Positions 17,239 through 24,068 of a DNA stretch of 64,000 bases are shown here, in pieces. This stretch comes from Candidatus Allofournierella pullicola. Its GTDB lineage: Bacteria; Bacillota; Clostridia; Oscillospirales; Ruminococcaceae. Position 1 is the first letter of the stretch, and each line of letters begins with the position of its first letter. The position numbers and the translations under genes were made by a program. The notes below the pieces were generated by a model that was not told where the DNA came from, did not search any database, and saw only the letters and a list, made by a program, of their open reading frames with translations. Where the stretch lies: NCBI GenBank assembly GCA_019114225.1, contig DXFW01000039.1:1-64000 (forward strand). The letters are read 5' to 3'.

Positions 17239-17270
17239 GACAGGCAGAACAGCAAAGGAGGGCGAAGAAT

Positions 17271-17720
17271 ATGAGTTTTGCCAGCGGCCTTTACGGAGCG
17301 CGGAAAAAGAGCGGCCTTTCCCAGGAGGCGGTGGCGGAAAAACTGGGGGTCAGCCGCCAGACCATCTCCAAATGGGAGACGGGCGAGACCCTGCCGGACA
17401 TCCGCCAGTCCAAAGGGCTGGCCATGCTTTACCATGTGACGCTGGACGAACTGGTGGAATACGACTTTGACGAGCGCCAGGCCCAGGAGATGATCGACAG
17501 CGTGAGCGAAAAGGCGCAGGCCAAGGTGGACTGGAACAAGGTCTGGAGCAAGAAATACCCGGTGCTGGCCAGTTACCAGCAGACGGTGCGGGTCGGGGAC
17601 TATGCGCCGAAGCTGCGGGAGCTGCTGGCCCGCCTGCGGGCGGACTACGGCTACAGCGAGACCGACGCCCTGCTGGTGTTCAAGGACATTCTGGCCCGGG
17701 TGTGGCAGGGCCGCGCCTGA
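17271..17720 (+). CDS. XRE family helix-turn-helix regulator
   Basis: The 149-residue protein has a Cro/CI-type HTH at residues 5-60, with the motif L-S-Q-E-A-V-A-E-K-L-G-V-S-R-Q-T-I-S-K-W-E-T, and an uncharacterised helical C-terminal region (70-149). AAAGGAGG precedes the ATG by nine bases. A 69-residue gene follows 11 bases after the stop codon, so they form a two-gene unit ending at the 17950-17986 terminator. The binding target is unknown; autoregulation is common in the family. Confidence 0.88.
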   Translation: MSFASGLYGARKKSGLSQEAVAEKLGVSRQTISKWETGETLPDIRQSKGLAMLYHVTLDELVEYDFDERQAQEMIDSVSEKAQAKVDWNKVWSKKYPVLASYQQTVRVGDYAPKLRELLARLRADYGYSETDALLVFKDILARVWQGRA

Positions 17721-17731
17721 AAGGAGAAGCG

Positions 17732-17941
17732 ATGAACTATTCCAAAGAGCAGCTGACTGAGGCACGCCGTCAGATCGACTCCACCGTGCACAAACTGCGC
17801 CAGACGGTGCTCACGCTGGAGGCCAAGGGCGACCCCGTCCGCTACAGATCCCAGCTCACCCTGGCGCGGCGGCGTATCGAGGCGTTCTGTCTTGCCAGCG
17901 ACCTCATCGGCCGGGAACTGGAGCGGCTGGCCGGCGAATAA
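17732..17941 (+). CDS. Small helical protein of unknown function
   Basis: The ATG at 17732 has AAAGGAG five bases upstream, so this 69-residue product is probably translated. It is highly charged and predicted helical throughout (EARRQIDSTVHKLRQTV, then ARRRIEAFCLASDLI), with heptad-like spacing. It has no membrane segment or metal motif. It is co-transcribed with the XRE regulator and may be a partner or modulator of it; that is inference. I do not recognise a named family. Confidence 0.7.
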   Translation: MNYSKEQLTEARRQIDSTVHKLRQTVLTLEAKGDPVRYRSQLTLARRRIEAFCLASDLIGRELERLAGE

Positions 17942-17949
17942 ACTTTTGC

Positions 17950-17986
17950 GCCCGGGGGCGGCCCTTGCCGTTTCCCCGGGCTTTTT
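17950..17986 (+). terminator. Terminator of the XRE operon
   Basis: An 8-bp GC stem (17950-17957 with 17974-17981) is followed by five T residues. The loop is 16 bases. Its T run abuts the -35 element of the next promoter. Confidence 0.65.
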
Positions 17987-18013
17987 GCCGTTCCCGGCGA
18001 TTGCTGGTATAAT
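17985..18013 (+). promoter_or_regulatory. Promoter of the inositol monophosphatase family gene
   Basis: TTGCCG (17985-17990), 17 bases, TATAAT (18008-18013), with TGG giving an extended -10. The leader is about 25 bases. Confidence 0.75.
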
Positions 18014-18044
18014 AGAAAAAACTGCACCGGGAAAGGGACGGACC

Positions 18045-18839
18045 ATGATGATCACAAATGAAATGAAGCAGTCCTGGGCGCGGCAGACCGCGGCCATCGC
18101 CAAACGCGCCGGGGCTTTGATCCTGAACAGCAAGATCGGCAGCGTCACCGAAAAAGGCGGCTCGGCCAATGTGGTAACGGACATTGATGTGAAATGCCAG
18201 CAGTTCGTGGTGGCGGAGTGCCTCAAGCTCCTCCCCCAAAGCTGCATTCTGGCGGAGGAAGGGGAAGCCCGCCAAATCAGCGACCGGTTCACATGGGTCA
18301 TCGACCCCATCGACGGAACCACCAATTACCTCTACGATTATCATCACTCCTGTGTCTCCATCGCGCTGTATTATCAGAAAAAAGGCGTGGTGGGGGTGGT
18401 GTATGACCCCTATCTGGATGAATGTTTTGTGGGGATCGAGGGCGTGGGGAGCACCTGCAACGGAAAGGAACTCCGCGTCACCGGAAACAGCCTGGAAAAC
18501 GCCCTGGTCATGACGGGGACCTCGCCTTACGACAAAACGCTGGCGGACAAGACCTTCGGAATTATGAAAGAGCTGTTTTTGAACAGCCGCGACATCCGGC
18601 GCAGCGGAAGCGCCGCCCTGGACTTGTGCTACCTGGCGGGCGGCCGGATCGACGCCTTTTACGAGCACACACTGCAGCCCTGGGACTACGCCGCGGGAGC
18701 CATCATCGTCCGCGGCGCGCACGGCACGGTGGAAGCCATGACCGAACACTCGCTGGACGAGCTGCAGCCCACCGGCATTCTCGCCTCCAACGGCAGCTGT
18801 CATGCTGCTTTGCGGGACATCGTTTGTCGTTTTCTGTGA
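18045..18839 (+). CDS. Inositol monophosphatase family protein (SuhB-like)
   Basis: The ATG at 18045 follows AAAGGGACGGA. The 264-residue product has the Mg2+/Li+-sensitive phosphatase signatures: the E-E-G motif for metal binding, W-V-I-D-P-I-D-G-T-T-N, and the C-terminal W-D-Y-A-A-G. The family hydrolyses inositol-1-phosphate, but bacterial members also act on fructose-1,6-bisphosphate, PAP or nucleotide phosphates, so the substrate is open. It is a single-gene unit between its own promoter and the XRE-TPR promoter at 18913. Confidence 0.9.
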   Translation: MMITNEMKQSWARQTAAIAKRAGALILNSKIGSVTEKGGSANVVTDIDVKCQQFVVAECLKLLPQSCILAEEGEARQISDRFTWVIDPIDGTTNYLYDYHHSCVSIALYYQKKGVVGVVYDPYLDECFVGIEGVGSTCNGKELRVTGNSLENALVMTGTSPYDKTLADKTFGIMKELFLNSRDIRRSGSAALDLCYLAGGRIDAFYEHTLQPWDYAAGAIIVRGAHGTVEAMTEHSLDELQPTGILASNGSCHAALRDIVCRFL

Positions 18840-18912
18840 GGAAAGCGCGCGTGACACCGAAAAACTTGAGCGCCGTTCAGAAAAAACTGCCCGGCGCTTG
18901 AATCCGCCTCTC

Positions 18913-18941
18913 TTGGCGCGGCGCGCGGCGTGGGATACAAT
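18913..18941 (+). promoter_or_regulatory. Promoter of the XRE-TPR regulator
   Basis: TTGGCG (18913-18918), 17 bases, TACAAT (18936-18941). The spacer is very GC-rich. The start codon is 48 bases further on. Confidence 0.6.
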
Positions 18942-18988
18942 AAAAGCAGAAACGGCGCGCGCGGGCCAGCAAAGAGAGGACGAGACAT

Positions 18989-20059
18989 ATGGAACCGCCG
19001 AACACATTAAAAATGGGCGCCACCATCGCGTCGCTGCGCAAGACCCGGGGCCTGACCCAGGAACAGCTGGCGGCGCTGGTGGGGGTGAGCGGCCCGGCGG
19101 TGAGCAAGTGGGAGACCGACGCCTCCTGCCCGGATGTGGCGCTGCTGTGCCCCCTGGCGCGGGCGCTGGACACCACCGTGGACGCGCTTTTGCAGTTTGA
19201 GGCCGCCCTGCCGGACGAGGAAGTGGTGCGTCAGATCAACGCCCTGATGGAAAGCCTGCCGCAAAAGGGGCCCGACGCCTGCGAGGAGGAATTACGGCGG
19301 CTGGTCTGCCGCTGGCCCGGCTGCACCGCCCTGCAGTTCAACGCGGCCATGGTGTGCGACAGCTTTGAGATGTTCTCCCCCGACGCAGGAGAAGAACAGA
19401 AATCCCGCTGGCGCGCCTTCAAGCGGGAACTGCTGGAGCGGGTGCGCGCTTCGGGCGCGGCGGCCTACTGGCAGGCGGCCACCATCCAGCTGGCCAGCCT
19501 GGCGCTGGCCGTGGACGACCCGGACAAGGCCCAGGCACTGCTGGACGAACTGCCCGACCACCCGGGAGACGCCACCGCCGTGCGGGCCCTTCTGTATCGC
19601 AAGCGGGGGCAGGAGGAAGAGGCCGAAAAGCTGCTTCACACCCAGCTTTACACGGCGGTGAGCAAGGCGATGACCACCCTCGCCATGCTGCTGGGCGGTG
19701 AAAAAGAGCTCCGGCGCCAGGAAAAGATGGCCGCCGCTTACCGCTCGCTGGCCCGCACCTTCGGCCTGGCCGATTTGAGCGAGGGGTTCCTGGTGGAGCT
19801 GCACCGGCAGGCCGGCGAATGGGACGCGGCGGCGGAGCACTTTGCCCTGTATGTGGACCAGCTTCTTGCTCCCCTGCCATGCCCGGACCCGGACCTTTTC
19901 TCCCCGGGGCTGGACTGCGAAAAAAAGCCCGGCGGGACATTCCCCGCCGGGATGCGGCGCATGCTGCTGGAAAATATCCGCCGGGACATAAACGCCCCGG
20001 AACTGCTGGAACATCCCGTTTTTGCCGCCGCGCTGAAAAAGCTTGAAGAGAGCGTTTGA
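18989..20059 (+). CDS. XRE family regulator with a helical TPR-like C-terminus
   Basis: The 356-residue protein has an N-terminal HTH (residues 8-65, L-T-Q-E-Q-L-A-A-L-V-G-V-S-G-P-A-V-S-K-W-E). A long helical region follows with alternating pairs such as AQALLDELPDHPGDATAVRALLYRK that look like TPR repeats. Such regulators often sense peptides or partner proteins. AGAGGA precedes the ATG. No peptide gene is visible next to it; the gene is monocistronic with a terminator at 20079-20113. Confidence 0.82.
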   Translation: MEPPNTLKMGATIASLRKTRGLTQEQLAALVGVSGPAVSKWETDASCPDVALLCPLARALDTTVDALLQFEAALPDEEVVRQINALMESLPQKGPDACEEELRRLVCRWPGCTALQFNAAMVCDSFEMFSPDAGEEQKSRWRAFKRELLERVRASGAAAYWQAATIQLASLALAVDDPDKAQALLDELPDHPGDATAVRALLYRKRGQEEEAEKLLHTQLYTAVSKAMTTLAMLLGGEKELRRQEKMAAAYRSLARTFGLADLSEGFLVELHRQAGEWDAAAEHFALYVDQLLAPLPCPDPDLFSPGLDCEKKPGGTFPAGMRRMLLENIRRDINAPELLEHPVFAAALKKLEESV

Positions 20060-20078
20060 ACCGCTTTCCCTTTGAAAA

Positions 20079-20113
20079 AAAACCGCGGGCCTTTTGCCGG
20101 GCCGCAGGGGTTT
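20079..20113. terminator. Bidirectional terminator between XRE-TPR and MerR genes
   Basis: A stem of about 11 bp with one bulge is flanked by a run of eight A residues on the left and TTT-G-TTTT on the right. It serves both convergent genes. Confidence 0.65.
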
Positions 20114-20116
20114 GTT

Positions 20117-20515
20117 TTATTTTTGAGGCAGAAGGTTGCTCACATAAGGCATGCGGCCCGCCAGGACCTCATCGTAGAATTCCTGTTTACGGTCCAGATA
20201 TTCCACGGCGCTTTGCAGCCTGGCCATTTCTTCCACCAGCGCCTGCCGCCGCTCGGCCAGAATGATCTTGCGCTCCGGGATGGAGGCTTCCCCCTGCAGG
20301 CAAAGCTGCACATAATGCTGCATTTCCCGAATGCTCAGCCCGCAGCGGCGCAGGCACCCCAATCCCTCCAGCCAGGCCAGGTCCCGCTCGTCGAACACCC
20401 TGCGGTTGCCGCCGTCCCGCTTAACGTTGGGCACAAGGCCCTGATTGCAGTAGAATTTCAGCGTTTCATAGTTCATGTCGGTCCTTTGGCAAACTTCTTT
20501 CATGGAATAGAGCAT
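20117..20515 (-). CDS. MerR family transcriptional regulator
   Basis: I start at the ATG at 20515, with AAAGGAGAGG upstream, giving 132 residues. The winged HTH opens with Y-S-M-K-E-V-C-Q-R-T-D-M-N-Y-E-T-L-K-F-Y and includes G-L-V-P-N-V-K-R, the usual MerR arrangement. A coiled-coil dimer helix follows (about 85-115). There is no metal-binding cysteine loop, so it resembles the AdhR/NmlR-like subgroup that responds to aldehydes or other small molecules. It is divergent from an aldo/keto reductase whose promoter has the 19-bp spacer and dyad expected for MerR activation. Confidence 0.9.
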   Translation of the reverse strand: MLYSMKEVCQRTDMNYETLKFYCNQGLVPNVKRDGGNRRVFDERDLAWLEGLGCLRRCGLSIREMQHYVQLCLQGEASIPERKIILAERRQALVEEMARLQSAVEYLDRKQEFYDEVLAGRMPYVSNLLPQK

Positions 20516-20553
20516 GGAGCCTCTCCTTTCACGCTTTTTTCGCAAACCGGGGG

Positions 20554-20584
20554 TTGACCGGTAGTAACTACCGGATGATACACT
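20554..20584 (+). promoter_or_regulatory. MerR-type promoter with 19-bp spacer and dyad operator
   Basis: TTGACC (20554-20559) and TACACT (20579-20584) are separated by 19 bases. A perfect 17-base palindrome, CCGGTAGT-A-ACTACCGG (20558-20574), lies between them. The long spacer and central dyad are the hallmark of MerR-activated promoters. The divergent merR gene starts 39 bases to the left of the -35. Confidence 0.85.
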
Positions 20585-20652
20585 GAGGATACCACATCCC
20601 CCCGGCGCAGTGCAAGGGGGGAAAAATGTGCGCAGAAACGGAGGAACAAACG

Positions 20653-21531
20653 ATGGAATACACGACCCTTTCCAACGGGGTGAAAATGCCCATGCTGGGC
20701 TACGGCGTTTATCAGGTGAGCCCGCAGGAGTGCGAGCGCTGCGTGCTGGACGCTCTGCACACGGGCTACCGCTCGCTGGACACCGCCCAGAGCTATTTCA
20801 ACGAGGCGCAGGTGGGCAGCGCCATCCGGAAGTCCGGCGTGCCGCGGGAGGATATCTTTCTGACCACCAAGGTGTGGGTGGAGCATTACGGCCAAAAAGC
20901 CGCCCGGGCCTCGGTTCTGGATTCCATGCAAAAACTGGGCGTGGACTATCTGGACCTGGTGCTGCTGCACCAGCCCTTTGCCGACTACTACGGCGCGTGG
21001 CGGGCGCTGGAAGAACTCTATGACGAGGGACTGGTGCGGGCCATCGGCGTGTCCAATTTTTATCCCGACCGGCTGGTGGACCTGGCCAGCTTCGCCCGTA
21101 TCCGGCCCATGGTGAACCAGGTGGAAATGCACCCCTATCACCAGCAGGCCGAGGCCATGAAGTGGATGAAAAAATACGGTGCACAGCCCGAGGCCTGGGC
21201 CCCCTTCGGCGAGGGACGGGGCGGCCTGTTCACCGACCCGGTGCTGACGGACATCGGCCTGCGCCACGGCAGGACCGCCGCCCAAATCATGCTGCGCTGG
21301 CATTTGCAGCGCGGGGTGGTGGTCATCCCCAAATCCACTCATGTGGAGCGCATGCGGGAAAACCTGGACGTGTTCGGCTTTTCCCTCAGCGAAGAGGAGA
21401 TGGGGGCCATCGCCGCGCTGGACAAAAAACAGAGCGCTTTTTTCTCTCACCAGGACCCGCATATGGTAGAATGGTTCGTAGAGATGGTGGAGCAGCGCCG
21501 GCGCCGGCAGGGCGGCTCCGCGGCAAACTGA
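20653..21531 (+). CDS. Aldo/keto reductase
   Basis: The ATG at 20653 follows GGAGG by nine bases, giving 292 residues. It is an AKR with the TIM-barrel tetrad visible: Asp in SLDTAQSY, the Tyr of the same segment, Lys in TTKVW and His in LLHQP. The NADPH phosphate site near the C-terminus reads IPKSTHVERM. AKRs reduce aldehydes and ketones with NADPH. Transcription from the MerR-type promoter suggests induction by a carbonyl compound. The flavin reductase gene begins 23 bases after the stop codon and is probably co-transcribed. Confidence 0.93.
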   Translation: MEYTTLSNGVKMPMLGYGVYQVSPQECERCVLDALHTGYRSLDTAQSYFNEAQVGSAIRKSGVPREDIFLTTKVWVEHYGQKAARASVLDSMQKLGVDYLDLVLLHQPFADYYGAWRALEELYDEGLVRAIGVSNFYPDRLVDLASFARIRPMVNQVEMHPYHQQAEAMKWMKKYGAQPEAWAPFGEGRGGLFTDPVLTDIGLRHGRTAAQIMLRWHLQRGVVVIPKSTHVERMRENLDVFGFSLSEEEMGAIAALDKKQSAFFSHQDPHMVEWFVEMVEQRRRRQGGSAAN

Positions 21532-21554
21532 CGCCGGCAAAGGAGGACGAGACC

Positions 21555-22115
21555 ATGCGCAAAAATTTTGGAGCAAAACCCTGGACCTATCCCCAGCCGG
21601 TGTTCATTCTGGCCAGCTGGGACGAAGACGGCACCCCCGACGCCATGAACGCCGCCTGGGGCGGCGTGAGCGATGACAAGGAGCTTTCCTTCTGTATCAG
21701 TGCGGAACACAAGACCACCGCCAACATCCTGGCACGGGGAGCGTTCACCGTGAGCATGGCCACCGCGGACCAGATGACCGCCTGCGACTATGTGGGCGTT
21801 GTGTCGGGCGGCAAGGTGAAGGACAAGGTGGCGCGGGCCGGCTGGCACGTCACGCCTTCCTCCTTTGTGGACGCTCCTCTCATCGACGAGCTGCCCATGG
21901 CGGTGGAGTGCCGCCTGGTGAGCTACGACCCCGAGAGCTGCCGCCTGGTGGGCGAGATCGTGAACGTCAGCGCCGACGAAACGGTGCTGGACGAAGCGGG
22001 CAGGATCGACCCGGCCAAACTGCGGCCCATCACCTTCGACCCCATCCACAACGTCTATCGGGCCCTGGGCGAGACCGTTGGTCGCGCCTTTCACGACGGG
22101 CTGCAGCTGAAATAA
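21555..22115 (+). CDS. Flavin reductase family protein (FMN-binding split barrel)
   Basis: The ATG follows AAGGAGGACGAGACC. The 186-residue protein has the flavin reductase-like split barrel: P-V-F-I-L-A-S-W-D near the N-terminus, N-A-A-W-G-G and T-V-S-M-A in the flavin-binding core. These proteins bind FMN and reduce flavins or act in anaerobic electron transfer. It is the last gene of the MerR-controlled unit. A hairpin at 22141-22171 follows and leads straight into sigK. Confidence 0.88.
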   Translation: MRKNFGAKPWTYPQPVFILASWDEDGTPDAMNAAWGGVSDDKELSFCISAEHKTTANILARGAFTVSMATADQMTACDYVGVVSGGKVKDKVARAGWHVTPSSFVDAPLIDELPMAVECRLVSYDPESCRLVGEIVNVSADETVLDEAGRIDPAKLRPITFDPIHNVYRALGETVGRAFHDGLQLK

Positions 22116-22140
22116 GCCCCGCCCCCGGCATACAAGACCG

Positions 22141-22178
22141 CCCTCCCGCCATACCTTTATGGCAGGGAGGGTTGTTTT
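22141..22178 (+). promoter_or_regulatory. Hairpin that ends the AKR operon and holds the sigK SD
   Basis: A 14-bp-class stem (22141-22153 with 22158-22171, one bulge) is followed by TTGTTTT. Its 3' arm contains AGGGAGGG, the only SD sequence for the sigK ATG at 22179. It can be read as a terminator with a sigK start just behind it, or as an RNA structure that hides the SD in transcripts coming from upstream. Confidence 0.6.
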
Positions 22179-22868
22179 ATGTTTGGGGTATTTTTCAGCT
22201 TTATCGCGTCCCACATTCTGTATCTTGCGCTGCACCTGGAAACGGGCAGCTTCCCCCGGCCTCTGACGCCGCGCCAGGAGGTGGAGGCTTTTGCCGCCTT
22301 CAAGCAGGGGGATATGGCCGCCCGGGACCGCATTATCCGCCACAACCTGCGGCTGGTGGCCCATGTGGTGAAGAAATACTATTCCCTGCCCGGCGACGCC
22401 GAGGACCTCATCAGCATTGGCACCATCGGGCTCATCAAGGCGGTGAACAGCTTTGACAACACAAAGCAGGCCCGCTTTTCCACCTATGCCTCCCGCTGTA
22501 TCGACAACGAGGTGCGCATGAGTTTCCGCAAACAGAAGAAGGCGCCCGCCACCATGAGCATGAACGAGCCCATCGAAGCAGGCAAGGACGGCAGCGCCCT
22601 GACGGTGATCGACGTGGTGCCGGACGATTTTCTGCTGGACGAGGACTGTGAGCGCCGGGACGAGACCGCCCGGCTGCGGCGGCTGGTGGACGGCCTGTCG
22701 GGCCGGCAGCGGCAGGTGGTGCTGCTGCGCTACGGCCTGGGCGGCCAGCCGCCCATGACCCAGCAGGAGGTGGCCGACCTTCTGGGGATCAGCCGCAGCT
22801 ACATCAGCCGCATTGAAAAGGCGGCGGTGCTCTCGCTGCGCCAGTCGCTGCTGGAACAGGAAAAATAA
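22179..22868 (+). CDS. Sporulation sigma factor SigK (pro-sigma-K)
   Basis: The 229-residue protein matches sigma-K. It starts with a hydrophobic pro-sequence (F-F-S-F-I-A-S-H-I-L-Y-L, about residues 5-16) and then P-R-P-L-T. Region 2 contains A-R-D-R-I-I-R-H-N-L-R-L-V-A-H-V-V-K-K-Y and D-L-I-S-I-G-T-I-G-L-I-K-A-V. Region 4 ends in an HTH (Q-Q-E-V-A-D-L-L-G-I-S-R-S-Y-I-S). Sigma-K directs late mother-cell genes for coat and cortex. The coding sequence is continuous, with no skin-type insertion. I see no sigma-A promoter upstream; a sigma-E promoter would be expected but I cannot place one with confidence. Confidence 0.93.
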   Translation: MFGVFFSFIASHILYLALHLETGSFPRPLTPRQEVEAFAAFKQGDMAARDRIIRHNLRLVAHVVKKYYSLPGDAEDLISIGTIGLIKAVNSFDNTKQARFSTYASRCIDNEVRMSFRKQKKAPATMSMNEPIEAGKDGSALTVIDVVPDDFLLDEDCERRDETARLRRLVDGLSGRQRQVVLLRYGLGGQPPMTQQEVADLLGISRSYISRIEKAAVLSLRQSLLEQEK

Positions 22869-22871
22869 GAA

Positions 22872-22916
22872 GAACAGAGCCCCCGCCGCTTTTGGGCAGG
22901 GGCTCTGTTTGTTTTG
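22872..22916. terminator. Bidirectional terminator after sigK
   Basis: An 11-bp stem around CAGAGCCCC/GGGGCTCTG is followed by TTTGTTTT on the plus strand. It lies between the convergent sigK and dehydrogenase genes. Confidence 0.75.
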
Positions 22917-22923
22917 CAGCCGC

Positions 22924-23883
22924 TCACAGGTTGACGGCGTTGACGGTTTTTCCCGCCAGAAAACTGCGCAGGTTCTCCGCCGCCGTGTCCATCAGGCGCT
23001 GGCGGGCCGCCTTTGCTCCCCAGGCCATGTGGGGGGTGAGGATACAGTTCGGAGCGCCCAGCAGGGGGTTATCCGGCCGGATGGGCTCGGCGCTCACCAC
23101 ATCCAGCGCCGCCCCCGCCACCCGCCCGCTTTTCAGGGCGGCGGCCAGGTCCGCCTCATTCACCAGCGGGCCCCGGGCGGTGTTCAGCAGCAGCACCCCC
23201 GGCTTCATGGCGGCGATGGCTTTTCCGTCGATCATGCCGGCGTTTTGGGCGGTGAGGGGGCAGTGGAGGCTGACCACGTCCGACGCGGCAAACAGCTCCT
23301 CCTGTGTCACCGCCAGCGTCCCGTCCTCCAGAAGGCCGGGTGCAAGGTGGGGGCCGCAGGCCAGCACCTTCATGCCGAAGGCCCGGGCAATGCGCGCCGC
23401 TGCCCGGCCGATCCGGCCGTAGCCCACCACGCCGAAGACAAGGCCCGCCAACTCCCGCTGGGGGGTGTTCCAATAGCAGAAATCCGTCTTTTGGCACCAT
23501 TCGCCGCCGTGCACACCGCGGCTGTGGTCCCCCGCCCGGTGGCACAGTTCCAGCAGCAGCGCGAAGGTGAACTGAGCCACCGCCTCGGTGCCGTAGTCCG
23601 GCACATTGCACACCGGAATGCCCCTTGCCGCCGCGGCGGCGGTGTCCACCACATTGTAGCCGGTGGCCAGCACGCCGATGTAGCGCAGATCGGGGCAGGC
23701 GGCCAGCGTGGCGGCGGTGATGGGCGTTTTGTTGACCAGCACCGCACCGGCTCCGGCCATGCGGGGCAGGATCAGCTGTGCCGGGGTGCGGTCATACCGC
23801 TCAAACTCTCCCAGCGCCTCAAAGCCCTCCCAGCTCAGGTCCCCCGGGTCAAGGGCATGGCCGTCCAGCACCACGATCTTCAT
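22924..23883 (-). CDS. D-2-hydroxyacid dehydrogenase
   Basis: The 319-residue protein has the family layout: an N-terminal catalytic domain, a Rossmann domain with V-G-Y-G-R-I-G-R for NAD(P), and the catalytic Arg (N-T-A-R-G), Glu (A-E-P) and His (T-P-H-M-A-W-G). It interconverts D-2-hydroxyacids and 2-ketoacids; glycerate/hydroxypyruvate or lactate/pyruvate are the likeliest substrates. AAGGGAAGG precedes the ATG. The gene is monocistronic, between the sigK terminator and a 185-base spacer. Confidence 0.92.
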   Translation of the reverse strand: MKIVVLDGHALDPGDLSWEGFEALGEFERYDRTPAQLILPRMAGAGAVLVNKTPITAATLAACPDLRYIGVLATGYNVVDTAAAAARGIPVCNVPDYGTEAVAQFTFALLLELCHRAGDHSRGVHGGEWCQKTDFCYWNTPQRELAGLVFGVVGYGRIGRAAARIARAFGMKVLACGPHLAPGLLEDGTLAVTQEELFAASDVVSLHCPLTAQNAGMIDGKAIAAMKPGVLLLNTARGPLVNEADLAAALKSGRVAGAALDVVSAEPIRPDNPLLGAPNCILTPHMAWGAKAARQRLMDTAAENLRSFLAGKTVNAVNL

Positions 23884-24024
23884 GCTTCATCCTTCCCTTC
23901 CTCTGCTTTTTTCTCATTGTAACACAAAGGCGCGGGGAGAAAAAGCGGCGGGATCATCATTTACATTTTGTATAATCTGATTTATTTCTACAACTCGTTC
24001 CCTGTTCTGACGTTTTTGGGGCCC

Positions 24025-24061
24025 AAAAAAGCCCCCGGCCTTGAAAGCCGGGGGCTTTTTT
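24025..24061 (-). terminator. Terminator of the ECF-sigma/DUF4179 operon
   Basis: An 11-bp stem with the arms GCCCCCGGC/GCCGGGGGC is flanked by A6 and T6. The spacer between it and the dehydrogenase start (23884-24024) shows no gene; a TATAAT at 23970 on the plus strand leads nowhere. Confidence 0.85.
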
Positions 24062-24068
24062 ACTGTTG

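Noticed and set aside
22179-22868. sigK interrupted by a skin-like element
   Set aside because: The reading frame is complete from pro-sequence to region 4.
23960-23990. TATAAT on the plus strand near 23970 as a promoter
   Set aside because: No -35 hexamer at a useful distance and no plus-strand gene downstream.
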